This document shows positions 1 to 13,200 of a stretch of 64,000 nt of DNA, one piece after another. Each line of letters begins with the position of its first letter. Position 1 is the stretch's first letter. This stretch comes from Poronia punctata. Its lineage: Eukaryota > Ascomycota > Sordariomycetes > Xylariales > Xylariaceae. Under the pieces are notes generated by a model. That model saw only the letters and a list, made by a program, of their open reading frames with translations, did not search any database and was not told the origin of the DNA. The stretch spans positions 219,930 to 283,929 of the forward strand of contig MU401479.1 in NCBI GenBank assembly GCA_022579005.1, in the 5' to 3' direction. The translations under genes were made by a program, and so were the position numbers.

Positions 1-1128
1 AACTGGAATACCGTATGTATATTTTGGCCCTTTTTTCAATGCCTAGATGGCGGAAAACACTGCGCTTGATAAACCACTACCAGGCCTAGAACAATATCAA
101 TGTAGACGCCGAGACGTTGGGAGAATCGGACGCCGGCAATAACCGCCGACAAAAACTTCAGGAACAGCGAGATATTATCCGCTAATAAACGCAAGCTGTT
201 GAAGAAGGTACAATGGCTAGGCTTATCTAATTTTAGCTTTATGCATCTGTCGTGAGCCATTTAGTCACGTGAATGGCTCTCTCGCCCTCCCGATCCGGAA
301 CTGCCGATGCGACAACGCTCTGATCACAAGACACCATAGTTTTTTATTGTACGTGTAAACGCAAATGTCTTCCTTTAAAACCGCGCAGTCTGGAACCGAG
401 GGAGAGGGAGGGTTAATATGCGCCGGGAAGCCCGCCATGTCGTCATGCCTCCCTACTTGAGTGTCTACGCACAAGACGGTCATAATTTTCACTACTGTAT
501 ATACGAGTAGGTACGTCCATCTACCTCTGGCTCTCAAGCGGAATTGTCATCGGCCAATCCACTATGAAGAGAGAGAGTGAGTACTTTAGGAGTTGCAACA
601 CAGCTGCAAGGGTGATTCTCCATCAAAGGTATGGTAATCTGAATTTGGGTATATGCCCGCTACAGCAGTATGCACTGTACGGCGTGGAGTGGACGGCGAA
701 AAACCAGAGACGTTGGAGCTGCCGGAGGTCTCCGGTGATGCTTACGTGTATGAAACCCAGGATCCGGAGCAATTATGATCCACTATCACATGAACTGTCT
801 AGTCCTGTTCCGGATTCGAGCCCCCCAGCCAACAAACAATCTCATGATTAAGTTTCCTTTAGTGCAAGGCATTGGGCTTTTTGAGAATTTTATTTCCCCC
901 AGTAACAAGCCTAAAGAATTATGTTTTTGCTGTTGACACCAAAATATTATTCCCCTGCATCTCCAGTAGCGGAGTATGGCCATGTCAATCAGGATCGTTT
1001 CCTACGTGGAAATCTCTAGAAACTGCCACTATTCAGACGAGCCGGACCGAGAACAGGTTGGCGGGAACCCCCGTCTACTCAAGATCTGGCCATCTACAAG
1101 ACTCGACTGTCGAGACAGTGGCCCCTTT
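1..1128. other. intergenic, no gene recognised
   Basis: Short overlapping ORFs occur on both strands, but none has a recognisable domain, signal peptide or splice pattern. The stretch ends at the stop codon of the GH11 gene, so its last part probably holds that gene's 3' untranslated region. Confidence 0.5.
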
Positions 1129-1943
1129 TCACACTTCACTAACAGTATAATCGGAACTGCCAGTAGCCCTCCAACCCTCCGTCACCAGAACCTGGTCGTT
1201 CAACTCCCCAATAGTGACGTTCAGATCTCTCAAGGCTTGGAAGTGGTTGGCCATCGTCACGGTGCCGCCCTCGGGTCGGTTCTCTCTGCGGACAAAATAG
1301 ATCTGCTTACGCGTCGGATCCGCCGACGGGTCGACGTCTGGTAAGGCGACATGCAACCACTGCCATATGTCGTAGACGGATCCGTCGCTCTCGACTGTAC
1401 CTAAGAGCACCCCTTGTCCCGGGTCGTCTCCCGGGAACGGTTCGCTGCTGTACTCTCGAACCCAGTACTCGACACTCCACCCTGAAAGGTTGTTTATCCA
1501 GCCATATACCGAGACATCGATTAGACCGTCGATGCTCTCCACGTTACCGGAGAACTTGATGCTCCTTTTAAAGAGGGGTTCTGTCAGTTCTCATACGGCA
1601 GGCTAAATACCAGCATTTCCCGACGGTATGACGAGTGAAAATTTAGGTATGGCTTGGAGAGCGAGAATACATACCGTTCTGTGCCTTTGCTCCAACCGAC
1701 ACCGACGGCAAAATCGCTAAGATAGGAGGGTTCCGTGGGTTTATATGCGAACCTGCTCGAGAACCCGTCCGACCTGGGCTCGAACTCGACGTGGTTGTCG
1801 CTAACTCCAGTCCAGTTGTAGACGTAGAGCCCGTTTCCTAGGTCGATGTGGAGGTCGGGTCGAACACGGTGAACGGGAGGGGCCGCAAGCGCACCGGACG
1901 CTAGCGTTGCAAGGGCAATAACAGCCCGGGCGAGGTGAACCAT
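1129..1943 (-). CDS. GH11 endo-1,4-beta-xylanase-like secreted enzyme (divergent)
   Basis: Two exons, complement(1675..1943) and complement(1129..1564). The intron starts GTATGT, has a CTGAC branch point and ends AG, giving 234 residues. Residues 1-20 form a signal peptide ending in Ala-rich sequence. The GH11 beta-jelly-roll order is visible: VGVGWSKGT (80-88), the SIKFSGN strand (91-97), VSVYGW (107-112), then VEYW with the nucleophile Glu122, DGSVYDI (150-156), FVRRE (180-184) and VTEGW with the acid/base Glu219. Family members hydrolyse the xylan backbone outside the cell. Length is typical for a single-domain GH11, and no cellulose-binding module follows. The substrate-cleft motifs are far from consensus, for example IYFVRRE where YWSVRR is usual, and a short insert follows YGW. 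Substrate or activity may therefore be altered. The fold assignment is firm; xylanase activity is inferred. Confidence 0.85.
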
Positions 1944-3988
1944 GATGTTGGAATATATATCTGCGAGGGGAAGCTTTTCAAGTTTCAGCTAGGTACGCTA
2001 TATGTAAAGTAAAAGCTAGCTATAAAAAAAACTAGACCAGATCTCTCTACGAGACTAAAAAAAAAAAAAAGGTTTATGATTGTCTCTCTCTCTTACTCGC
2101 AACCAATAGAAAAGGGCAGCTTCAAGGTAGATTAGAGGAAGATCTCTCAACCCTTGGCCAACCCTTTTTATCCTTCCATGCCGGCTAATTGCCTCGTGTC
2201 GACTGTCGAACCCAGAGAAGTCGCTCCGAAACTGATGGGGCAGGTATAGCTTCGACCAATACCCTGGCGATAAAATACCCCGGATTGTCCATGCCCAGCC
2301 TGCGGGATCGAACGTGATGAGTAAGCGCGGGAGGGCGGCTGAGATAAAAGGGACGGCATTCGTCCAATGGAAAGTTCCATGGCTAATAACTGCGCTTCTA
2401 CCCACGGTAACGGGATCCGGTGGACACTAGGCGCCATTGTCTCGGTAATGGCAACTTTTTCCTGATAATACCTACGATTCTACGAATTGGTAAGATCTGC
2501 AGATAAGATAAGTAGAAAAGAACTCAGACTTCTTCTCCGCAATATATATATCAACAACACGTTATAAAGGCTTTCTAGTAACAACCCCCTCTCTCTAGTT
2601 CTGCTGCTAAGTATGGATTCCAACAAACCTTTTTGGCAAAAGATGCCGCCTAAAATGTGGAAAAGACGTCTGTGTGAGTGATTTCGGGGTTCCATGGGCG
2701 TTCATGGAGAGGGGTTGATAAAATGACACGGAATTCCGTGAAGAAGAAGTGACCCCCCAGGACGCTGCGCTCCGCCCCGATGGAGAGTGTATGGTACGAA
2801 AAGGAAACCCGAATGGCCCGCCGTCCGCCGCAACTCCGGGAAACTTGCCATCTTGCCGGTCCCCCTTATTGATCGCGCAGTAAACAATGGGAGGTTTACC
2901 GACATAACCATACGAGGCGCGTCCTGGCCAGATACCAGGAACCGGCCCATTATAATGAAGCGCATATAGTCTACAGACATAAGTAGGTATAAAAATGCCG
3001 TCACTGGGTTAAAGTGAACAGAACAATATATGTTGGGATCTTGAAGACGTTAGTAAGGGGAGTAAAAGTATCGGCCCCGAAGTCCATGATTATATGGACT
3101 GGACATATGAGAGCATGAGCAGTGGTCATGCCATCACCATGAAGATGTTTAACCTAGCAAATGAAGGAACCTGACCAGTGCTGAGTCTTCTATACATACC
3201 CCATCACTTATACCCATTAGTAATTTGACTTCTTTCTTTCAAGCTAGGGATTTTTTATAACAAGCATGGGCAAACTGAGAATGTCACTCTCCTTACCTAG
3301 GTACTCACCCAGACCATAATCCGAAATAGCGAGAACTATGTCGAAAGGCACTTCCTTAAACATGCGATAGACAGATAAATGCTTGCCTTTCAAAAGGACA
3401 AGAGGTGTAAATATACCTTTTAGTCAACTGTAGACCAGAGTCATCACAGACGAACCTGTTACCCAGGGCTGGATCTGGTCTAATATATTGTAGGCGATGT
3501 GAGTCCAAGATATAAGTGTGTATAAATGTACGTGTAATGCCACCTCACTTAAAGTCATAGCCCTTCATTGACTGGTTAATTGATCGGGTAGAAGTGGTTG
3601 GTAAGCACCTAATGATGTGTCCAAGTCGGCAAACTAAAAGTACCAGACCGAAGGAGAGATACTCATAGTCACCATGGTATGACTAACATGCCGCTTTTCG
3701 ATTATCACTTAAGAGGTCTAATACATATCTACCATAACATGTTGAACTTGTAACCGGGCTCGATCTGTTATTTCCTGTTTGCTGTCCGGAGGGGTTGACC
3801 TATACTACCCTGTAGTGCTGGGTAAACCCTACATTATTTTCGGCTTAGTAATAGTTTGACGATAAGAGACTATTTGCGATAAGAATGTCATCTTGTCTGG
3901 TCCATCCCCGTCGTCACCTTCTCGTACTCCAGACGTTGTTAACAGACCTAGCGCAGAACAGACATTGGACGCGCACGTCCATTCCGTT
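1944..3988. other. divergent intergenic region between GH11 and MPP-alpha genes
   Basis: The two genes are divergent, so the region must hold both promoters. It contains a run of 14 A at 2057-2070. ORFs at 2055-2437 and 2702-3004 show no domain or usable splice pattern, and I regard them as chance. No other structure was recognised. Confidence 0.5.
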
Positions 3989-5785
3989 ATGTTTCGTGCT
4001 TTTACGTCCAAGTCCATATACCGGGGCTTTGCCTCGCCTGCGCGCCGGTATGCCAGGGCAACTCCCCAGTCATTCACGCCGCCTAGCAGTCGCACTTTCG
4101 CAACGGTTAAAGTGCCGGATGCCAAGGTAAATATGTCTGCTGATGGGCCGAAAATCCTCACGGGTCCCTGGCTGACCCATATTACGTAGGAGCCGACTGA
4201 GCTTGATCAGATAACAACACTTCCAAATGGCGTCCGCGTCGCATCCGAGGCCCTGCCCGGCTCTTTCTCCGGCGTCGGAGTCTACGTCGAGGCCGGTTCG
4301 CGTTTCGAGACCCCACAACTAAGCGGCTTGAGCCATATCGTCGACCGGCTAGCTTTCAAGTCGACGACAAACAGATCAGGCGAGGAAATACAAGAGGTAG
4401 TCGAGTCCCTCGGCGGCAACATACAATGCGTATCCTCGAGAGAATCGATCATGTACCAAGCTGCGACCTTCAACTCCACCGTCCACGTCGCAACCGAGCT
4501 GCTTGCCGATACGGTTCGAAATCCCCGCGTTACCGACGAGGAGGTCAGCCAGGAGCTCGCTACGGCCGAGTACGAGATCACAGAGATATGGAAGAAGCCG
4601 GAACTAATCATCCCGGAGTTGGTACACATGGCGGCATACAAGGATAATACCTTGGGCAACCCCCTATTGTGTCCTATGGAACGGATACCACATATTGACG
4701 AGTCGGTCATCAAGACATATAGGGATGTCTTCTATCGGCCCGAGCGGACGGTCGTGGCTTTTGCGGGTGTGCCCCATGCTGAAGCGGTCCGGTTGGCCAC
4801 GGAATTCTTCGGCGACATGAAGAGCACCGGCCCACCATTACTGTCTAGGTCCGGCTCGGAAACATCTATAGACTCTCTGTCATCAACCGAAAGCCAGTCA
4901 TCCTCTTCCTCCACAAGTTCGAATGAATCCTCTAGTCTCTTCTCTAAACTCCCCCTCCTCAAAAACCTCTCCGGCTCTACAAATAAGACTGCCGCCGCCT
5001 CCGATTCGTCTTCCCTCGTCCCATCACTCGACCACATCAATGCGCCTGCCTACTATACGGGTGGTTTCATGTCCCTACCCACCCAGCCGCCCTCGGCTAA
5101 TCCGATGCAACCGGCTTTCAGCCACATCCACATAGCATTCGAGGGGTTGCCTATAGCGTCGGATGATATTTACGCACTTGCGACTCTAAACACTCTGCTT
5201 GGAGGCGGTGGTTCCTTCTCGGCTGGCGGACCCGGCAAGGGCATGTATTCCCGCCTGTACACAAATGTCCTGAACCAGCACGCCTGGGTGGAGAACTGCA
5301 TGGCCTTCAACCATTCGTACACGGACTCAGGCCTATTCGGTATATCGGCCCTCTGCGTTCCCGGCCGCACCCAGGCCATGCTAGACGTCATGTGTCAGGA
5401 ACTCCGCGCATTGACGCTGGACACGGGCTTCTCAGCCCTCGGCGCGGTCGAGGTGCGACGCGCCAAGAACCAGCTCCGCTCGAGCCTACTGATGAACCTC
5501 GAGAGCCGCATGGTCGAGCTGGAAGACCTGGGCCGGCAAGTACAGGTCCACGGCCGCAAGGTGCCCGTGCACGAGATGTGTCGCAAGATCGAGGAGCTCA
5601 CCGTCCAGGACCTCCGACGCGTCGCCCGCGACATCATCGGCGGCGTCGTCCGTAATCCCGGGCAGGGTAGCGGCGCCCCCACCGTCGTTATACAAGAGGC
5701 CGACGCGCCCGGTTTCGCAGCCAAGCCCATGACCTGGGAGGAGATTCAAGATAGAATATTCAGATGGGGTCTCGGTAGACGGTAA
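3989..5785 (+). CDS. MAS2: mitochondrial processing peptidase, alpha subunit
   Basis: Exons 3989..4126 and 4190..5785, phase 0, intron 4127..4189 with a CTGAC branch point, give 577 residues. I chose the ATG at 3989 over an upstream in-frame ATG at 3893 because it begins a basic, Ser/Arg-rich, acid-free presequence. The mature part opens with TLPNGVRVASE and runs through an M16-type N-domain. The zinc-binding HxxEH motif is absent, as expected for the non-catalytic alpha subunit. The glycine-rich loop (LGGGGSFSAGG, about 383-393) that grips presequences is intact. MPP-alpha pairs with MPP-beta in the matrix and removes import presequences. A Ser-rich insert at about 265-327 separates the two M16 halves. 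The gene is convergent with the GH78 gene, with 529 bases between stops. Confidence 0.97.
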
Positions 5786-6314
5786 TTTAACAGGATCTTT
5801 TTATTCATATCTCCTCTTCTCCCATCCCAGCTCCCGAAAAAAAAACCTTCTCGATTACCTCTATGAGCGAGTTGTTTGTTTCTGTACTATAAAAACTATA
5901 ATGGGGTTTTTTTGAAAAGGGGAAAACGAATTAAAATAAAAAGAGAAAGGAAAAAGGAAAAAGGGAGGAATCAATTAATCGCATTCCTAGCCCTTTTTCT
6001 TTCTTTTTTCTTTTTTATGTATGTATGTAATGCATGTATGTATGAGGAACCAACAAACCTCTCCTGGGGAAAAATGAAAATATATATGTGTATAGAATAG
6101 AAAGAACACAAAATGTACCAACAATATTGATGAAGGAATCCCCCCCCTTTTTCTCTGGGTGCGTAGGAAAAATGAATGAAAGAAAAAGACTACTAGAAAG
6201 ACAGACATATTATCTCTCGTTCGTCCATAAAACCCTACAACTATAAATGCGCGTCACTTCTTTCTTTCTTTATTACTTTATTTCTTTCTAGATATACTAG
6301 GTTATATATACACA
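5786..6314. other. convergent 3' region of MPP-alpha and GH78 genes
   Basis: Both flanking genes end here. The sequence is A/T-rich with purine-rich runs, a repeated ATGTATGTATG motif near 6018-6042 and CTTTCTTT runs near 6258-6290. No coding feature was recognised; it probably carries the two 3' untranslated regions. Confidence 0.6.
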
Positions 6315-8516
6315 TCAAACCGTCTTCGTCTTCGTCTTCGCCTTCACCACCAAAGTGACAGTGGTCGACTCCCCCCCTTCAACAACAACTTCTTCAGACC
6401 CGGACCTCTCCCCACCTACAACACCACTCGTTCCCTCTGGTGCCTGGACCGTAACAACGACCTGTCCGTCCTCATTCCTCTCCCAACTAACTTCCAACGG
6501 ACCACTAGAAGTAGGCACCACACCCTTCGCCCAAGAAATATCCATGACAACAATAGGATCGACCTGCCAACGTTGGAACCCAGGTGCCGTGGGTCGCACA
6601 CCGAGGACATAGGTCGTCATTAGCGGCGTCACACCCGTAGACCATCCGTGCGCGAGACTAGTGACTGCGCCCTCGTATTTCCCCCCGTCGGCAGAGATGC
6701 CTTCCCAGTGGGTGATTCCCGGATCTTGCGCGGCCATCCAGCCCCATGTGCGACGGATCATGTCGAGAGCGCCTGCGACGTCGCCCGTCTCGAAGCGCGC
6801 CGCGCCTTCAAAGTACGATATGAAGGCGTACACGCGGTCCGAGAAGCCTTCTTGCAGTTCCTCGCCGCCGGCGTCGTAGAAGGCGTTTCCGTACTCGCGC
6901 GAGTTGTTCGTGGATAGGTAGGATAGCGCGGCCGAGGCAGATGTGCTGTCTGCTATTCCGGATAGGATGGCGAGACTGTTTCCGTCTTGTGCGTGCGCGT
7001 TACATCCGGAGCCGGAGGAGCACCGGCGGTCTAGATAGGCTGATACGGCGTCATCCCAGAACTCCTTCTGGAATCCTGTGGACACGTCGGCGGCGCGTGT
7101 GCGCCAACGGTCTGCGTCGTCTTCGTGCGAGGATAGGTCGGCTAGCTCGGCGGCTCTATTCAGTGCGAGGACGTACAGAGCGTTGTAATAGGCGACGGTG
7201 CCGTCGCGGGGGAGGAAGGCGTAGTCGCCGTATCCGTCCTGTCGCACTAGGAGGTTTGTCGCGTTGTCCGTGTGCGCGGGGTAGTATGTGTCGAGAGTCT
7301 TGGCCATGACTCCATAGTAGGCGTCGATGTATGATGTGTTCCCTGTGTAGAAGACGTAGTCCCAGCTGCACGTGATCCAGTAGAGGGGATAGTCGAACAG
7401 GGCCAGGGTGTAATTGTTGATACTGGCAGGAGGGATCCAGCCGTCGTCTCGTTGGTGTATGGCAAGGTCTTCGAGGACGTTGAGTGCGGCCTCGGATATG
7501 TCGTGCGAGATGTAGCTAGTTAGCGCGGCGACTGCTAGATCTCCCATGTATGGGTCGCGGTCACGCTTTGCGCCGTCATGAAGAATAACTTTTCCGACAA
7601 GCGTGTCGCTTCTAGCGCCGCGCGGCTCCGTGTCGTTGGCCCTGAAGATGTCTGTTCCCATGTCGGCCGTGTACACGCCATCGTACCACCACTGTGTGAA
7701 GTCGGCATCGGAACACTCGAACCAGCCGGTGAAAGTGTCGGGTGTGCCTAGATACCCGGACCAGCGTAAGCCTACAGATGAGATTCGCACCTCTCCGTCA
7801 CTCGAAGTGTACGGCGAATCTTCTGTCAGCGCGTCCAGCGAGATGCGGACATAGCGAAAGCCGTGCAAGCCGTCAGAGCAGACTTGGCTGTCGTACTCGC
7901 AACCCCATTGGTCTTCCCAGACATATGGTGAGTTTTTGACAGCGACCTGACGGACGGGTATGTTAACAACTGCTCTTCTTTGTTGATGTCGTGTAACAGA
8001 ATCTGTTTGTTTTCTCACCTGATCTGTTCCTGATGTGATGATTTGCGGAGGGTCCTATCGTGTATAAGTTGTCAGCGAATTGTTCCCTGTCGCCATTTAG
8101 GGGGCTTCTAACAGGTAACGTACCCCTTGGGCCCTATCCGAGCGCGTGTAGTCACTTCGATCAGTTAGATACTCAAGTGCCTCGGAAAAGGTCAATCGAA
8201 GACCAGGATAACCCTGTGATCCATTCTTCGAACCATCGAATTCCAGCATTAACTGGCCAACGACATTTTGTCCAAAGTCGACAACCAAGCTTGGGATCTC
8301 CTCGTCATCAGACCCTGCATCACGAGTAAGTACAGTCGAGTCGGCACCCGTGATCAGCCCATCAGGATTCTGCACGCCGCCTTTCGTGTAATCCTCCAGT
8401 ATCCTCGTCGGCCGCACAATGGCATCGCTCGGAGCTCGCACATACTGCTGCCAATCTTGTGCCCATGTAGGCCACCCGAACAGCAGAACTGCTGGCCAGA
8501 ATAAGCGCCCGGACAT
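6315..8516 (-). CDS. GH78 alpha-L-rhamnosidase-like secreted glycosidase
   Basis: Three exons: complement(8124..8516), complement(8019..8054), only 36 bases, and complement(6315..7946). Introns are 69 and 72 bases, and the product has 686 residues. The first true ATG is at 8516; the frame extends to a GTG at 8531. Residues 1-19 form a signal peptide. The small middle exon encodes the link before VAVKNSPYVWED. A beta-sandwich-like stretch (CSDGLHGFRYVRI, 166-178) precedes the (alpha/alpha)6 barrel. The KRDRDPYMGD segment (270-279) corresponds to the family's general-acid region, and QRDDGWIPP, GGEELQEGFSDR and THWEG follow in the expected order. The family releases terminal L-rhamnose from pectin side chains or flavonoid glycosides. 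Several N-glycosylation sites fit an extracellular role. Exact substrate is unknown. Confidence 0.9.
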
Positions 8517-10259
8517 GATTGGCGAGTACACTGTACGAATGCCGGCTGGCTTCTTGCAGAATCAGAGCGGGAGGGAAGTGACAAGAATGGAGTAGGTACA
8601 ACAGGAAGAAAAAAAGAGTCTTGAGAGTATGTAAGTAGGGTATATCAAGTATCACAATCCATACAACTTCATCGCATGGGGTCTAGAACCCCCCCGAGGT
8701 TAGCAGATCATTACCCCAAGGTTAGCAAGTGCATACAACCCGCTGTATCTCGATGTATCGCATCCCGAAGGTGTTGCATGTGAATGCTGTGTGGCCTTTG
8801 TGCAAATGGGCCGAAGTGAACGGGTGGTCTCATAGACGCCTTCCTGTTTATTCGACTTTGCTCGGGGTTATTTACATCCCCGACCTGACAAAAGCACAGC
8901 CTGGCATCTGCATCTCAAATAAGTACCTACTCGTAGGTTATGTAGGTATAAAGTCGCTCATGTTCGTTCTTGGAATAAAACCATTGTTTCGTATCACCGT
9001 AACAAACCTGATACTGCCCAGACTGCTAGACAAGATGGTCCGAATCCTGATCCCCAACAAACAAGGGGTAGGCAAGTAGTCGCAATTATGAAAGGAAGTG
9101 CTGCAAGTTAGCGCTAGGTCGAGTATCATGAAGGAAGAGATTGTGATGCATCTACTGGTAGGTGATTAGGTAACAATTACGCCTACCCATAACAAGCTAG
9201 ATATACTTCTACTACCTACCACCTTTTACTGTACCCCAAGATTAAAACTTGTTTTGGTTTGGAAGGCACTCTTTTCGTAAGGTTGGGACCTTCCCACCCG
9301 GTAATGCATAACACAGCAGGGAGGGATGATGATGCAACGCAGGATCGGCCAAGTAAAAACGTACTAGTACTTTATGTAAGTCTTCTTCATGAAATAAAAA
9401 GACGAGCTGAGAGGTTCGGTATAATGTCCCCCGACTCAAAGGTTTTCGTGATGCTCATAATTAGTTCCCCCCGTGTGCTGTAGACTGTAGTAGGTAGTCC
9501 GTTGCTTCAGGCACCGGAAGCGGCAGGTGGGAAGATCACCAAGAACGGTAGGACAGGACGGGACCCCGGTAGTATATGGTAGGCTGCCGATACCATAACC
9601 AGCACCAGAGACAATCATCGGCGGCCAGCCCTTTATAATATCACTTAACTAGCTATCTAGGATTCTAGGCTATCTTTCGCATTCCTCTTTAATGAGACTT
9701 AGCAAAGGTGAACTTGTACATATCCTAATTCGCATGTGCCGCTGGTTGCTGTCAGTAATTCATAAAATTCGTAGCCGGGTAGCAATAGTGTCGACCGGAC
9801 CAATTTGTAGTTGCGCTATGGACGAGTACATATGTACTCGTATAACTACCTCTTATAGGGCATTCGCCTTGTCGCCTGATGGATGAGGCATCAAGGGAGA
9901 TAGCACATGCACATTACCACTCGTATAGACTAAGTATACACAGTAATAATAATCCATGCTAATACAAAAGGTACAGATGATTCCATAAAGTCGAAATAGA
10001 CTTTTCATATGAATATTAAACTTTTCATTGACCACACGTATGTTTTTAGGAGGTTTGCTACAAGTCGGATTATCTAATTATAGTTGCTTTTTCCCACCAA
10101 CGCCCCCCATGACGAAAATCCTCTGCACTGATGAGCCCAGTTCTGTTCTTTAAAGAACATATGTGGGAGTTGCGTAATGCTGGGATCTTGTGAACCGAAA
10201 AAGACCGAAAAAGACTTTTGTTTATCGCTGCAACCAATCATTATACCAGACAGTAACCA
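8517..10259. other. intergenic between GH78 and NAD-GDH genes
   Basis: Promoter side of the GH78 gene and 3' side of the glutamate dehydrogenase gene. Repeated intergenic words such as TACCTACTCGTAGG occur near 8925-8940 and GTACGAGT-type words near 9820-9840. The ORFs at 8729-9079 and 9242-9483 show no domain. Confidence 0.5.
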
Positions 10260-13200
10260 CTACGCCGCCTTGGCCATTCTATGCGACATGCTGCAGAAAT
10301 CTGTTAGCTTCATTTTTTCGCCGACACCTGAACATGGAGGAGGGAACAAGGGAACTTACAAGTCGTAGAAAGCAAACTGGCTGGGGCTGCTACCGAACTC
10401 GTATACGAAGCGGGACGCCAGGTAACTTCCGAAGATGGCTCGGAGATATGCGTCTGGGACCCGGCTGATGATCGTGTCCAGTCCGATCTTGTCTATGAGG
10501 AGCTTGGGCAGCGCATCGGCCAAGACCGACCGCCGGATCTTCTCGTTGTGCCAGAGATCAGACCGCTGTAGCTCTTCGTCCAGATCCGTAATGGCGACCG
10601 ACAACTTATCCGACAGAACAGAGCGGGGCATACCCGTCTGTTCGTGTTCCTTCCAGATGGCTTCAAACTCTAGACGAGCGTTGTTCTGGATCGTCAGCTG
10701 CACCTGTTTCACATAAGCCTTGTAGAATTCAGGCGCCTCGCCTCGGTCGTTGCAGCACATGTTCTCTGCGAATCCCTGGTCGTCGAAGCTCAGGGCTGCG
10801 AGCACCTCGAGAGACGACGACGTCACGCCGCCCTTGTTGGCAGAGGCGTCTTTGAAGAGGACGCAGCCGGCTGCCTCTAGGCGTAGCTTAGCATCCTGAG
10901 TGATGAACAGGTTCGCACCTTCGACCATGTATGGGATCTTCGTCCTGCCATCTTTGATGAGCCTGTTGACGGTTGAAAGGTCGATCGACTCGGGCCGGCC
11001 GCCGCAGGGCACGAAGCAGTCGACAAAGTCGGAATCTCTCAAGTGGAAGAAGTTGCGGAACGAGGTTCCATTGCCAACCGCTTCGCCGTTGGGCAACGTG
11101 ATGTTGGAGTCATCGCACAATACCCGATAACCATCCTTTGACAGCTTAGAAGTGTCAAACTGCGATATCATGACGCGGTTCTTGGCCAGGCGATACAGCT
11201 CTTCCTTGTCGATTCCGTTGGGATCAACCAAGACACCGGAGCCGTCTACAATGGCAGTGTACTTCTCGTTGCTCAAGAGGATCTCGTTACTGCCCAGGTC
11301 GCCGTCGGGGCCACCGGTCTGCATCTTCCTGACAGTGGATGGGTCCAGTCCCAGCTTGCGGTATATGCCCTTGACATACTCCCGCACAGAAAGAGTGGTC
11401 ATGCCATAGGTGTCGTGCGGGATGCCACCGAGCTTCGGCGACTTTCCGGTGAAGAAGGACTTCCACCAAGGAGCGCCCCTTGCACGCGCGTGCTCCGTGG
11501 CCCAGTTGACCAGGTCAGCCGTGTTCTCGTCCGGTCCCATGAACAGAATCTCCTCCTTCTTGTAGAGGTCGACTACCGGGTTCTTGATACCAGGCGTCTG
11601 CGCAGGCAGAAGAAGATCGAGGATACTATCAATGTACTTTTCAAACGCCTCCCGGGCCTTATCTTGTTGCTTGGCGTCGAGTAGGATCACGCCCTTGGAG
11701 CCCCCTTCGGGTATGTCTTTGTTCTTGCGCTGCTGGGTACTCGCGAGGCCATAGTTCTCGTCGAACAGATTTCTTGCGTTGATGCTGAAAGCCTCTTTGC
11801 TTCGAGACTTGACGATTCGGATGCCGCCTCGGGCGACGTCCTTGAAACGGAGATGGAAACCACGGGCTTCTGAGCTGATGACAAGGAACATGCCATATAG
11901 ACGGCGCGGATACTCCGATTCCGGGAGGAAGCTCGGGTCAAGCCGGAAGCTCAGCGCCACCTTGGTTGGCGTGAAATAGTTTGTCTTCAGCACAGCGTTA
12001 TTGAAAATCCGGAAGGCCGTCATAACCATCTCGTCGTGCTCGTTTGTCACTTCTCGGCCGATCTTCTCCTTAAGGAGGGCGTCCGAAAGGATGTCTACCG
12101 AAGACGTAGGTGCAATTAGGTGTCGTTCAAACCCAGGTCCCACGGCGAGGTGAATGCTAGCGAAGGCCGCATACAGTGACCTGACCAAGCCAGGATACGA
12201 CGAAATGATCTCGAGGATGTAATCCGGAGTGAACGTCTCGGTACGCAGGCGGCGCTTTAATTTCGAGAGCATCTCGGCGTGGGCCGTGTTTGTGGCATTC
12301 AGAGCACTCCTAATGGACGTGTACTCTGGGCCGAGGCGGTTCAAGAAGTGTTGAACAAAGACCCAAACACAATGTCCGTAGACGGTCTCCTGGAGACTCA
12401 GCTGTCCAGACGCGAACAGAGGATGGAGCTTGTTCTGGGGAAGACAGTACAGCAGAGAGATTTCCTTGGTAATCTGGTGGATCGACTGTTCGATGGGCAT
12501 GATCTTCGACTCAAGGTTGCTTGCCGGCTTCAAGTAGATACTCATGACGGTGATGCCGTTGGAGAACTGCTCCACGTACTTACGCGAGCTAGTAACGCCG
12601 TAATAGTGGTACAGATCGCTCAAGGCACTGAAGAGCCCGTGGGCAGTCCGACCACGGAAGGCAACTACGAGACGCTTCTCCTCCGAGCCTTCAATATCGA
12701 AGACCTCGATCACCGGCCCGGTACGGCTGACGGCTAGCTTTATGATGTCGTGATAGATCAGCTTGGTGTTCTTCGTTGCCTTGGTCAGGAACATCCTGTC
12801 GCTGATGACCTCGAGGCGGGTCTCATCTGGGTCTGGCCGGGAGTCCACAAACTGGCACTGATACACGAAGTAACATCGCAAAGAGGTGCCGGACGGGCTG
12901 TTAGACAGAGACACGGGCGAGCGGAAGGTCTCAACACGAAATCTCTTGTCCGGGTCCGTGTGATCAAGGTACTTTGCTTCGAGCCGGTTCTCATACCGCG
13001 GTCCCTTCAAGTTGGACAAGCCCGGGACACTTGTGTCAATGTAGATGGCGTGATCGCCAGCTTCCATATCCAACTGGATTTCTTCCCGCTTGTCGATGCG
13101 GGCGTGCGCTGCGATCTTGGCAGCATACATGGAAGTGATGTTGGTAGCGATGACATCGACCTTCTCCATCTGGAAGTAGACGTCGTCAATACCTAGCTCG

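Noticed and set aside
2055..3004. Minus-strand ORFs at 2055-2437 and 2702-3004
   Set aside because: Several overlapping frames of similar length, no domain, no splice logic and no coding bias visible; they lie in a divergent promoter region.
3893..3988. Upstream in-frame ATG of the MPP-alpha gene (start at 3893)
   Set aside because: It would add 32 residues with acidic and Pro-rich content in front of a clean mitochondrial presequence that begins at 3989.
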